From the NCBI GenBank assembly GCA_963740835.1, contig CAVUFH010000003.1, positions 1,798,001 to 1,862,000 on the forward strand: 64,000 nt of DNA, given 5' to 3'. The notes below the pieces were generated by a model, which worked only from the letters and a program-made list of their open reading frames with translations, was not told where the DNA came from and made no database searches. The stretch's first letter is position 1; every line of letters begins with the position of its first letter. Origin of the DNA: CAVUFH01 sp963740835. GTDB taxonomy: Bacteria; Actinomycetota; Acidimicrobiia; IMCC26256; PALSA-610. This document shows positions 42,477 through 50,878 of this stretch, piece by piece. Both the position numbers and the translations under genes were made by a program.

Positions 42477-42908
42477 CTACGACGGAGGGTTCGTGAGCGC
42501 GGCGATCTCGCGTTCGTACTGCGTGCGATCGAAGTGGAATGCGTCGAGGCCGCGGATCCGCCACGTCACCGTGTCCGCACCGAACTCGATGTCGGCGCCC
42601 GGTCCGCAGCACTCCCACACGCCGCAGCCCGCGTCGAGCACCGCGACCCCTTCGGTGCCCGAGTACCCGGAGGCCGGGTGACCGGTCCAGTGCTCCGATG
42701 GTGGCGCGACGACGTCGTACGGCATCCCCGTCGCCCAACTCTTGTCGTCGGCCTCCAGCACCACCGACTCCGACAAGATGTCGACGAGGTCGCGGCCGTC
42801 GACGAAGACCTTCACGATGTCGGTGACGAGGAAGCGGTCGTCCGCGAAGACGGGACTCGTGCGCACCAGCTTGAGCTCGTTGCACGCGTCCCGCCCGTTC
42901 CCAGCCAT
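42477..42908 (-). CDS. Hypothetical protein
   Basis: 143 residues, no signal peptide or membrane helix. Beta-rich composition with three Cys close together (DAGCGVWECCGPG) and several aromatic/acidic clusters (SEHWTGHPASGYSG; TWRIRGLDAFHFDRTQYERE). No family recognised. ATG 42908 follows a CATGAT box by 6 nt, suggesting a leaderless start. Separated by 80 nt from the membrane-anchored protein gene downstream. It could be a small cytoplasmic binding protein, but nothing fixes its role. Confidence 0.65.
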   Translation of the reverse strand: MAGNGRDACNELKLVRTSPVFADDRFLVTDIVKVFVDGRDLVDILSESVVLEADDKSWATGMPYDVVAPPSEHWTGHPASGYSGTEGVAVLDAGCGVWECCGPGADIEFGADTVTWRIRGLDAFHFDRTQYEREIAALTNPPS

Positions 42909-42993
42909 TGCCAGATCATGCCAAAGGCTCGAGCCCGGACCGCGACTCTCCCAGCGGGGATTGGGGCGCAGGGGGAATGAGCGGGTTGATCGC

Positions 42994-43833
42994 TCAGAGC
43001 TGAGCGAAGGCGGCGTCGACGGTCTGGTCGAGGAGCACGGCGATGGTCATCGGGCCGACGCCGCCGGGGACGGGCGTGATGAGCGACGCGACCTCGACTG
43101 CTTCCGAGAACGCGACGTCGCCGACGTTGCCTTCGTTGTAGCCCGCGTCGACGACGACCGCGGCGGGTGCGATCCAGTCGCCGCGGACGAATGCGGGCCG
43201 GCCGACCGCGGCGACGACGATATCGGCGGTGCGCACCATCGCGGGCAGGTCTTGTGTCCGCGAGTGGCAGTACGTGACCGTCGCGTGGCGCGCGAGGAGC
43301 AGCATGCCGACGGGCTTGCCGAGGATCGGGCTGCGGCCGATCACGACCGCGTGCTTGCCGCGCGGATCAACGTCGTGCGCGTCGAGCATTCGCATGATGC
43401 CGCCCGGTGTGCACGACGCGAATCCTTCCTCGCCGAAGGCCATCGCCGCGAACGAGTGCATCGTGACGCCGTCGACGTCCTTCGAGGGCACGATCGCTTC
43501 GAAGGCCGCGCGTTCGTCGATGTGGTCGGGGACCGGGTGCTGCAGGAGGATCCCGTGCACGGTCGGATCCTGCGACAGGTTCGTGATGACGCTGACGAGC
43601 TCTTCCGTCGTGGTCGCCGTGGGCAGGGAGATCAGTCGCGACTCGATGCCGGCCTTCTCGCTGCGGTTACGCTTCATGCGCACATACGTGACCGACGCCG
43701 GATCTTCGCCGACGATCACCGCCGCGAGGCACGGACGCACACCGGTGTTCTCGACGAATGCAGCTGCTCGCTTGGCCGCGCCGTCGACGATGTCGCGGGC
43801 GAGCTGCGTGCCTTCCATCAAGCGAGCCGTCAC
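42994..43833 (-). CDS. folD: Methylenetetrahydrofolate dehydrogenase/cyclohydrolase FolD
   Basis: 279 residues. Interconverts methylene-, methenyl- and formyl-tetrahydrofolate for one-carbon supply. Catalytic YVRMK (Y50, K54), GILLQHPVPDHID, VIGRSPILGKPVG (NADP site) and ITPVPGGVGPMT are all present. GTG start behind GGGAGG. Normal length and single-copy appearance; it is divergent from the gene at 43950. Housekeeping function, no neighbour link visible. Confidence 0.95.
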   Translation of the reverse strand: MTARLMEGTQLARDIVDGAAKRAAAFVENTGVRPCLAAVIVGEDPASVTYVRMKRNRSEKAGIESRLISLPTATTTEELVSVITNLSQDPTVHGILLQHPVPDHIDERAAFEAIVPSKDVDGVTMHSFAAMAFGEEGFASCTPGGIMRMLDAHDVDPRGKHAVVIGRSPILGKPVGMLLLARHATVTYCHSRTQDLPAMVRTADIVVAAVGRPAFVRGDWIAPAAVVVDAGYNEGNVGDVAFSEAVEVASLITPVPGGVGPMTIAVLLDQTVDAAFAQL

Positions 43834-43949
43834 GGCCCTCCCTTCGATCGACGGCGCTCATCGTGCCACCGCGGTCCGGCTAGCGCCGGGCTAACGCCCG
43901 GGCGGGACCCTGTCGTCGCGAGCCATCCCGCCGCACGAAGGAGTTCACC

Positions 43950-44543
43950 ATGCACCGCGCCACCCGCCTCCTGCCCGCCTTCCGGCCGCCCGCGCCGCGG
44001 CAGTCCTCGCCCCGTCCGGCCGCGGCACCCGCGGTCGGCTCATCCGGCTGGGTACCCAACGATCTGCGTCCCCGGCTCCGCCTCCACGTCGACACGGTCG
44101 TGGGCCGGGCGGGATCGCGGGACGCGCTCGGTGACGCCCGCGCTCGTGCCGGCATCGCCGCCTCCCAACTCGTCCCCGTCGGATCGGTGATCCCGGCCGG
44201 CGTCGAGATCGTCGAGGGTCAGGGATCACGCGTCGCGGTCAGTGACGGCCGGCGCATGTACTCGGCGCTCGTGGAGCTCGGCGCCGACCGCCCGGGCGCG
44301 AATGCGTGGGTCGGTGTGGGCTGGGTGCGCGCGCCGCACGACGGGTGGGGTGTATTCGTCACGGCCAGTGATGTGCGAGAGGACCTCGTACGCGCCGCGC
44401 TCGAGCGCCGGCTGCGGGAGCAGCACACGGTGTTGGGACTGCAGGACGCGGTGCCGCGCATCCGGATCTGCGGTGGCACAGTGCGCGACGAACCGATTTG
44501 CGCGCTCGCGCTGTGCGCGTTCGTTCCGGAGCCACGAACGTGA
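43950..44543 (+). CDS. Hypothetical protein, possibly linked to the BTAD regulator
   Basis: 197 residues. A proline/alanine-rich N-terminus (residues 1-35) without a clear signal peptide is followed by a compact domain (GSVIPAGVEIVEGQGSRVAV; ANAWVGVGWVRAPHDGWGVF; VRAALERRLREQHTVLG) ending GGTVRDEPICALALCAFVPE. No family recognised. ATG 43950 behind AAGGAG with 6-nt spacing. It lies 61 nt upstream of the large regulator on the same strand; the regulator has its own -10 box, so the link is only by position. Confidence 0.65.
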   Translation: MHRATRLLPAFRPPAPRQSSPRPAAAPAVGSSGWVPNDLRPRLRLHVDTVVGRAGSRDALGDARARAGIAASQLVPVGSVIPAGVEIVEGQGSRVAVSDGRRMYSALVELGADRPGANAWVGVGWVRAPHDGWGVFVTASDVREDLVRAALERRLREQHTVLGLQDAVPRIRICGGTVRDEPICALALCAFVPEPRT

Positions 44544-44592
44544 TCGGTGCGGGCCGTCGACTGCTTCGAGGAAAGGAGGAACGGACGCGGAG

Positions 44593-44598
44593 TAGGTT
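44593..44598 (+). promoter_or_regulatory. TANNNT -10 box of a likely leaderless promoter
   Basis: TAGGTT lies 6 nt before the GTG at 44605. Confidence 0.45.
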
Positions 44599-44604
44599 CC
44601 TCGC

Positions 44605-47600
44605 GTGGTCCCTCCGGCGACGAGAGGCGTCGCGGTACTGGCCCGACCACGTCTCCTCGAGCTCATGCGGGACCGCTTCGAGGTCGGTGTGGTCGCACTG
44701 GTGGCCGGCGCGGGTTTTGGCAAGACGACACTGCTTCGGCAGGCGCTGGCGGACAACGTCGCCACTCCGCGCGGCATCGACGTCTCACTGACCTGTGGCC
44801 CGGCCGATGCGCGCGCGACGCACCTGGCCCGGCGCCTCGCCGATGCGGTGGATCTCGACACCGGACTCGCCGACTCCGAACCGACGCTCGGCGCGCTGTG
44901 TGGCGCGCTGGCGGAGAACGCGGCCGTCCCTACCTGCATCGTGCTCGACGACGTGCACCACGTGCCCCCCAACTCGCCCGGAGGTCGCCTGCTGCGCGAT
45001 CTGCTCGCGCTCGCGCCGGAGAACGCGCACTTCGTCGTCGCGTCGCGCGAGCCGGTTCCGGGGCTCGCGCGCCGCCGCGTGCACCGACAGGTCGTCGAGA
45101 TCGACGAACCCGATCTGCGCTTCACCGACACCGAACTCGCGACCATCGGTGTTCCGAGCACGAGCCGCGCGCCGATCGACCTTGGGGGCTGGCCGGCACT
45201 CGTCAGCCTGGCGATGACCTTCGGACCGAACGCGGCGCGGGAGTTCGCGCGCGAGGAAGTGCTGGATGCGCTCGATCCGCCTCGGCGGCGGGGGATCGCC
45301 GCGCTGGCCGCGATCTCGGGCGGCGACCGAATGCTGTGCGCGGATGTGCTCGCGTCGGTCGTCGGCGAAGACATCGGCTTGGACGATCTCATCGCCGGGC
45401 TGCCGTTGGTCCTGGCCGACGAGACGAGCGTGATTCCGCACGCGCTGTGGTCGGACCTCCTCGCGGGCGTGCTCACCGACGCGGAGCGGCACGCGATCAA
45501 CGTGCGGGCCGCGGCGCACTACCGCGCGGTGGGCGATGCGGCGCGGGGGTTCGACCTGTCGGTGGCGGTCGACGACCTCGGAGGTGTGCGCGCGGTCATC
45601 CGCGAATCATGCAGCCGAGGCTACGCCGCGGTACCGCGCGATGTGCTCGCCGATTGGCAAGCGCGGCTGCCCGACGCGCTCCGGGACGAACCCGAAGGGT
45701 TGCTGCTCGCCGGGATCGCGGAACGGGCGCGCGATCCGTTCGGTGCCGCGGCGCGTGACCTGCTCGACCGGGCGCGCCTCGGGTTCCAGGCGCGGGGTGA
45801 CGTGGCCGCCGAGATCGCGACGAGCTCCGAGTACGTGTTCGTGTTGCGCGCACGCGGCGAGCTCGACCGGGTCGGGCCCGTGGTCGAACGCGCCTTCGCG
45901 CTCGAAGCCGCGGGCCACGAGGTGGCGCGCGGCACGAGCCAGCTCGCGCGCGGCCTGATCGCAGAGGCACTGGGCGATGATGCCGGCGCGCTCGCCGAGC
46001 TCGCCCGCATCGACCCCGGTGCGATCTCTCCCGAGTGGCAGGTCGCGGCCGACTTCATGACGATGGTGACCGCGTACAGCGCGGGGCTTGAGGTGGAGAC
46101 GCTGGCGGCCGCGCACCGCTGCGTCGCGGGCGTCGGTGCCGGCTACCCCGGGCATGACCTCATCCGGCCGGGCGCGGCCTGGCTCGTCGGCCGTCCGAAC
46201 GACGTGCCGTCGGTGCTGCCCGCGCTGCCGGACGCAGCCCGGGCGACCCCGATCGACTTGCTCTGGGCCGGTTCGGTGGTCGCCAACATCGCCGCGGCTC
46301 GTGGTGAGGTCGAGCACGCGCGTGACGCATACGCGCTTGCGGCATCCGCGCTCGGTGACGACGCGCTGCCGTACCTGCGCGCGATCGTCGTCGGCGCCGG
46401 CGCCACTGTCGAAGTTGTCGCAGGCGACGAAGCGGCCGCGGTCGCGCGCCTCGACGATTTCCTCGTCAGCTTCGGGTCGTCGAATCCGGGCGTCGATCGC
46501 GGCCTCCGGACCGCGTTCGTGGTCGCGTATGTGCTCGCGCCGGCGTGTCGCGAGTGGTGGGATGCCGCGTCGCTCGGACCAGTCCTCGAACGCAAACGTA
46601 CGATCGCGCGCATGATCCTCGCGCGGCGCGAGGGTCGTGCGCTCCCGACGCGGGAGTCCGCCACGGACGAGCTCGCCGTTGTCAGTGCAACGCCGCCGCG
46701 CTGGGTCGCGGAGCTCGCGGCCGCACTCGTCGCGGGCGATCGCCCCGACGAAGGTCGCGCGCTCGCGACTGCGCTCGGCGCGGTGTGCGGGGATGGTGCT
46801 TTGGACGCGCTCGGCGACGTCGAACGGGCCGGCGATGTCGACGTTGCGCGCGGCGCGCACCGGTTGCGGGCGCGCCTCGCGATCGCGGTTGGGCCGTCGA
46901 TCACGGTCGAGCTGCTCGGGCCGACGCGGCTCTCGCGTGCCGGCCGGCCGGTCGACCACGAGCACCTGCGGCGCCGGCGGGTGCGGGAGCTGCTCGCATT
47001 CGTCGCGCACCAAGAGTCGACGACGCGCGACAAGGTGCTGGGTGCGTTGTGGCCCGACCTCTCCGACGCGGCCGCCCGTCGCAACCTCCGCGTCACGTTG
47101 ACGTACCTGCAGAGCGTGCTCGAGCCCGACCGGCTCCGCGACGAGCCGCCCTTCTACCTCTCGGTGGACCAGGAGCGGATCCGGCTGGCGGGCGCGCCCC
47201 ATGTGGTGCTCGACATCCGCCAGTTCGAGGCCGCGGTGGCGGGCGCCGACGCGGCAACCGCGACCGGCGACCTCGACGCGGCAACCGACGAGTACGAGCA
47301 CGCGCTCCGGCTGTGGCGCGGCGACTACCTCGAGGAATTCCGTGACTCCGAGTGGGCCGCTGTGGCGAGCGACCACGCGCGCGCCATCGCAGTCGGTGCG
47401 TTCGTGCGGGCCGGCAACGTCGCGCTCGGTGCGGGACGCACCGACGCAGCCCTCGCTGCCGCGCACCGGACCCTCGCGGTCGAGCCATGGTCCGAGGACG
47501 CGTACCGCGTGCTGATCGCGGCGCTGCTCGCGGCCGGCGACCGCGCGGGTGCCGCCCGCGCGCTCGGGCAGTGCGACGCGATGCTCGCGGAGCTCGGGGT

Positions 47601-47658
47601 CGACCCGGCACCGGCGACCGACATGCTGCGCCGCTCGTTCAGCGCCGCACCGCGGTGA
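44605..47658 (+). CDS. Large ATPase-type transcriptional regulator with C-terminal BTAD domain
   Basis: 1017 residues. N-terminal P-loop ATPase (Walker A GAGFGKTT at 36-43; Walker B CIVLDDVHHVP) of the MalT/STAND type, a long helical middle (about 330-755), then a winged-helix DNA-binding segment (VRELLAFVAHQESTTRDKVL, ALWPDLSDAAARRNLRVTL) and a bacterial transcriptional activation domain (about 870-1010, DEYEHALRLWRGDYLEEFRD; APATDMLRRSF). SARP regulators put these last two modules first; here they are last. It may read an unknown ligand and activate genes nearby. GTG 44605 leaderless-like. Confidence 0.85.
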   Translation: MVPPATRGVAVLARPRLLELMRDRFEVGVVALVAGAGFGKTTLLRQALADNVATPRGIDVSLTCGPADARATHLARRLADAVDLDTGLADSEPTLGALCGALAENAAVPTCIVLDDVHHVPPNSPGGRLLRDLLALAPENAHFVVASREPVPGLARRRVHRQVVEIDEPDLRFTDTELATIGVPSTSRAPIDLGGWPALVSLAMTFGPNAAREFAREEVLDALDPPRRRGIAALAAISGGDRMLCADVLASVVGEDIGLDDLIAGLPLVLADETSVIPHALWSDLLAGVLTDAERHAINVRAAAHYRAVGDAARGFDLSVAVDDLGGVRAVIRESCSRGYAAVPRDVLADWQARLPDALRDEPEGLLLAGIAERARDPFGAAARDLLDRARLGFQARGDVAAEIATSSEYVFVLRARGELDRVGPVVERAFALEAAGHEVARGTSQLARGLIAEALGDDAGALAELARIDPGAISPEWQVAADFMTMVTAYSAGLEVETLAAAHRCVAGVGAGYPGHDLIRPGAAWLVGRPNDVPSVLPALPDAARATPIDLLWAGSVVANIAAARGEVEHARDAYALAASALGDDALPYLRAIVVGAGATVEVVAGDEAAAVARLDDFLVSFGSSNPGVDRGLRTAFVVAYVLAPACREWWDAASLGPVLERKRTIARMILARREGRALPTRESATDELAVVSATPPRWVAELAAALVAGDRPDEGRALATALGAVCGDGALDALGDVERAGDVDVARGAHRLRARLAIAVGPSITVELLGPTRLSRAGRPVDHEHLRRRRVRELLAFVAHQESTTRDKVLGALWPDLSDAAARRNLRVTLTYLQSVLEPDRLRDEPPFYLSVDQERIRLAGAPHVVLDIRQFEAAVAGADAATATGDLDAATDEYEHALRLWRGDYLEEFRDSEWAAVASDHARAIAVGAFVRAGNVALGAGRTDAALAAAHRTLAVEPWSEDAYRVLIAALLAAGDRAGAARALGQCDAMLAELGVDPAPATDMLRRSFSAAPR

Positions 47659-47724
47659 TGAACGAGTCGGCGGACGAGAAGCGCGCGTCGCGATGCTGCC
47701 ACGCGTCGCGGTATTACCTTCATG

Positions 47725-48219
47725 TCAGTCTCCGGTGCGTCCGTCGATCTGCTCGCGCATGAGGTCGAGATGTCCTGCGTGCCGAGCGGTCTCCTCGATC
47801 ATGTGCACATGGATCCAGCGCAGCGACACGTTCCCCCAGACATCGTCGACGACGATGCTCAACTCATCGAGCGACGGTGCTGCCGCGGCGATCGCGCGGG
47901 ACCGCGCGCACACGTCCCGGTACTCCGCCACCACGGACTCGACGGAGTCGGTCGTGCGCAACCGAAACGACCCGTGGTCTTCCCAGGTCGGTTCGACGGG
48001 TTCACCCGCGAACGTCTCCGCGAACCAGCCCACCTCGGCCGAAGCCAGGTGGGCGACGACGCCCAGCGGCGAGAGGCCCGTGGGCGTCATGACTCGCGAG
48101 GCGTCCGCCCACGAGAGCCCCTCGACCTTGTGCTCGATGACCGCGCGGTTCCAGTCCAAGAAGCCGGAGAGGAGCGCCCGCTCCTCGGCGCGTCCGCCGA
48201 GGTGATCGGACGCAACCAT
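47725..48219 (-). CDS. DinB-superfamily DUF664 protein
   Basis: 164 residues, four-helix bundle of the DinB/DUF664 type. Conserved WADASRVMTPTGLSPLGVVAHLA, the helix VESVVAEYRDVCARSRA, and the terminal WIHVHMIEETARHAGHLDLMREQ; histidines in VVAH, HVHMIEE and ARHAGH form the usual metal site. Members include mycothiol- or bacillithiol-dependent transferases; function here unproven. ATG 48219 behind AAGGAG is chosen over the upstream in-frame start at 48267. Last of the minus-strand group starting at 50771, separated by 25 nt. Confidence 0.87.
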   Translation of the reverse strand: MVASDHLGGRAEERALLSGFLDWNRAVIEHKVEGLSWADASRVMTPTGLSPLGVVAHLASAEVGWFAETFAGEPVEPTWEDHGSFRLRTTDSVESVVAEYRDVCARSRAIAAAAPSLDELSIVVDDVWGNVSLRWIHVHMIEETARHAGHLDLMREQIDGRTGD

Positions 48220-48244
48220 CTCGTCTCCTTCCGGCTGGACTGCA

Positions 48245-49423
48245 TCACAAGAAGCTGAGGTCGACATCCTGACCGGCGAGCACCGCCCCCGCCAAGGTGA
48301 ACGTGTCGGACTTCACCGCGAAGTGTTGCGTGAGCGCGTGCGCGTCACGCATCCGTCGTTGCAGCGGACTACTGGAGTACAGCGCCGTGCCGCCTCCCGC
48401 CGCGTACGCGACGTCGGCCACCGCGGCGGCCGCGATCGTCGCCCATGTCGCAGTCGCCCGGATCCGGGCGCGCTGCTCGGGCGTGAAGTCCATGCTCGCA
48501 GTCGCGGTCCGCCATGTCGATGCGACCGCGCGGTCGAGCAGTGCGTCCGCGGCACGGAGATGGGCGTCGGCCTCGCCGAGCTGGTGACGAAACCGCGGGT
48601 TCGCGGCCAGTGTCGCGTCGGCGAACATGGGCACCTTGCCCGTGGCCAGCCGCGTGATCTCGGTGAGCGCACCTTCGGCGATTCCGATCGCGACGTTGGC
48701 GAACTCCAGCGCCGAGTAGGACAGCTCCGGGATCCGTCCCAGCATTCCGAGCCCACCTTCTTCGAACACGCTGAACGTGCGCCGCTCCGGGACGAACACG
48801 CCGTCGATCGTGAAGTCATGACTGCCGGTACCGCACAGGCCCGAGACCGTCCAGGTGTCGACGATCTCGACCTCGGCCGCGGGGAGCGCCATCATGCGCA
48901 GTGGCGGTATGCGCCCGTCGTCGACGAAGCAGTGGGCGATGAACCAGTCGGCGTGCTGGCATCCACTCGCGAAAGCCCACCGACCGGTAGCCCGGAACCC
49001 GCCGTCGACCGGCGATGCGACGCCCGTCGGGTTGAACGCGCCGGCCAGCACGACGTCGGGACTTGCTGCGTATATCTCGTCGAACGTCGCACGCGGGAGC
49101 ATGCCGAGGATCACGGGAGCGGAACTCCCGAGCATCACGGTCCATCCCACCGACCCGTCCGCCCGGGCAAGCTCCCTCATCACCCTCATGTGTGCATCGA
49201 GTGCGACCCCCGAACCGCCGTGGCTTGCCGGTACGAGCAACCGGAAGCATCCGGCTGCGCGAAGCTCGGCGACCAGGTCGGGCGGAAGGCGACGGCCGCG
49301 TTCGATCTCGTCGACGCGCGTGGCGATCGCGGGCGCCAGCGCCCGGACCGCTTCGAGTGTTGCCGCCCCCGCGCCGGTGAGTTCGGCTTCCTGCGGATCG
49401 GTAGCGATGGTGTCCGCGGTCAT
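48245..49423 (-). CDS. Acyl-CoA dehydrogenase-fold flavin monooxygenase (HsaA/HpaB-like)
   Basis: 392 residues, acyl-CoA dehydrogenase fold: helical N-terminus with RGRRLPPDLVAELRAAGCFR, the middle beta domain (GGFRATGRWAFASGCQHADW), and a helical C-terminus (ALYSSSPLQRRMRDAHALTQ). The FASGCQHADW pattern and the RDAHALTQH end resemble the two-component hydroxylases such as HsaA and HpaB-type rather than true acyl-CoA dehydrogenases. Likely uses reduced flavin to hydroxylate an aromatic or steroid-like substrate. ATG 49423 behind AGGAG, overlapping the hydrolase stop by 4 nt. Confidence 0.82.
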   Translation of the reverse strand: MTADTIATDPQEAELTGAGAATLEAVRALAPAIATRVDEIERGRRLPPDLVAELRAAGCFRLLVPASHGGSGVALDAHMRVMRELARADGSVGWTVMLGSSAPVILGMLPRATFDEIYAASPDVVLAGAFNPTGVASPVDGGFRATGRWAFASGCQHADWFIAHCFVDDGRIPPLRMMALPAAEVEIVDTWTVSGLCGTGSHDFTIDGVFVPERRTFSVFEEGGLGMLGRIPELSYSALEFANVAIGIAEGALTEITRLATGKVPMFADATLAANPRFRHQLGEADAHLRAADALLDRAVASTWRTATASMDFTPEQRARIRATATWATIAAAAVADVAYAAGGGTALYSSSPLQRRMRDAHALTQHFAVKSDTFTLAGAVLAGQDVDLSFL

Positions 49424-50328
49424 AAGTTGCTCCTGTCGATGGGCGGCGACTGCATCGCGCTGCGGAGTGCAGCGACGAAGGCGTCGGGCTGCTCGATGTG
49501 GGGGACGTGGCCGGCGTTGTCGATCACCGACATCGGCCAGCCTGTGCGCGTGGCGGCCGACTCGGCGATCGCGAGCGGCACCATGCGGTCGTGCCGGCCC
49601 CACACGAGCACGGTCGGGACACCGATCGTCTGGAGGTCGGCATCGGGCAGTTGCGCGGTGCCGCTCGCAACCAGATGGCGCATCGTTGCCTTGACGTGGT
49701 GCACCTTCGCCCGGCTGATCGTGTACGCGGAGAACGCGGCGAACCAAGCCGGATCACGGTGCCGAGTGGCATCGAAGTCGAACAACGCGAAGCGGTCGAA
49801 CCGCTCGGCGTTGCGGGCCGACGGTCGCATGCCGAAGCGCACGGCAGCGACCCGTAACCCCAGCGGCATCCGGTACCGCCCGACGCCGGGCGCGGCGTAG
49901 ATGATGAGGCGTTGCAGCCGACCCTCCGGCCGGCTCGCAGATCGGGCCTCCAGGCTGCCGAGCAGGGAGTGTGCAACGACGACCGGCGGGTCGGGACACT
50001 TCAGTCGCAAGAGCGCGGCGAACCAGCTGTCGAACGTTGATTGGTCGAGCCGAGCCGCGGGGGCGGACTCGCCGAGACCGGGTACGTCGGGGATGACGAG
50101 GCGGTGGTGTTCCGCAAGGCGCGAAACCACTGGCGCCCAGTACACCCCGCCGCATTCGATGCCACCGTGGAGCAACACGATTGAACTGCCACGACCACCT
50201 TCGAGCACCGACGTGGTGATCCCGTCGATATCGACACGATCTTGTTGCAGCTCGAGGCCTTGCAGCATCCGGTTCCGCAGCGCCGCGTCGGCGCTCCGCT
50301 CCGCGATCGTCACCGATCGGCGGATCAT
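49420..50328 (-). CDS. Alpha/beta hydrolase (C-C bond hydrolase or esterase type)
   Basis: 302 residues. HGGIECGGVYWAP oxyanion region, DVPGLGESAP, nucleophile S121 in AHSLLGS, an Asp in WGRHDRMVP and the catalytic His in NAGHVPHIEQP. The order suits meta-cleavage-product hydrolases or simple esterases. ATG 50328 overlaps the SnoaL-like stop (ATGA); its stop overlaps the monooxygenase ATG. Together with those genes it looks like a short catabolic operon for an aromatic or cyclic compound (inference). Confidence 0.85.
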   Translation of the reverse strand: MIRRSVTIAERSADAALRNRMLQGLELQQDRVDIDGITTSVLEGGRGSSIVLLHGGIECGGVYWAPVVSRLAEHHRLVIPDVPGLGESAPAARLDQSTFDSWFAALLRLKCPDPPVVVAHSLLGSLEARSASRPEGRLQRLIIYAAPGVGRYRMPLGLRVAAVRFGMRPSARNAERFDRFALFDFDATRHRDPAWFAAFSAYTISRAKVHHVKATMRHLVASGTAQLPDADLQTIGVPTVLVWGRHDRMVPLAIAESAATRTGWPMSVIDNAGHVPHIEQPDAFVAALRSAMQSPPIDRSNL

Positions 50329-50771
50329 GTTGCCCAGCCCGTCGGGCGCAGCATCGGCGCTTCGATCGCATGCCGCGCGCGGAGCGCCTCGTCCCACTCG
50401 CCGGTGCAGTAGCCGGCCGCCTCGATGATGCGGCCGTCTTGGGTCTCGCACAGCCAGAGGCGCCGTGCCGTGAGATCCTCGCCGTCGACCTCTTGGTGCT
50501 CCTCGTGCTCGGTGACGAACCCGGTGTCGGTCGGCACGGTACGCAGCACGTCGATGCGCAGCGGACCGCGGGTCAGGGCCCGCATCTGGACGCCCCACGC
50601 GTCTCGTCCCTGCATCTGGAACCGCCAGACCGGCATGTTCAGGTCGAAGAACACGTCGGCGGCGAACACGTCCTCGCCTCCGTCGAATGCGCCGAACATG
50701 TCGGCGAATCTGTGACTGAGCCGGTCTGCATCGCTGCGGTCGACCGGGTTGCGAACCGTCTCGTGCGACAT
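50325..50771 (-). CDS. SnoaL-like (NTF2-fold) protein
   Basis: 148 residues of the nuclear transport factor 2/SnoaL fold: RLSHRFADMFGAFDGGEDVF, FFDLNMPVWRFQMQGRDAWG, and EEHQEVDGEDLTARRLWLCE. SnoaL-type proteins are isomerases, dehydratases or pocket proteins. ATG 50771 behind GGAGG is chosen over upstream starts. First gene of the coupled set SnoaL-hydrolase-monooxygenase; the LuxR gene at 50879-52547 lies just upstream on the same strand (107 nt) and may regulate it. Confidence 0.82.
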   Translation of the reverse strand: MSHETVRNPVDRSDADRLSHRFADMFGAFDGGEDVFAADVFFDLNMPVWRFQMQGRDAWGVQMRALTRGPLRIDVLRTVPTDTGFVTEHEEHQEVDGEDLTARRLWLCETQDGRIIEAAGYCTGEWDEALRARHAIEAPMLRPTGWAT

Positions 50772-50878
50772 GTCCGACCTCCGTGGCCCGTCATTGGGAC
50801 TCGCCATTCGGACGGTACAGAACGCGTGGCGTCACAGCATCGGGCGAACGATGCAACTCGCGTTCGACGGCGCGTGGG

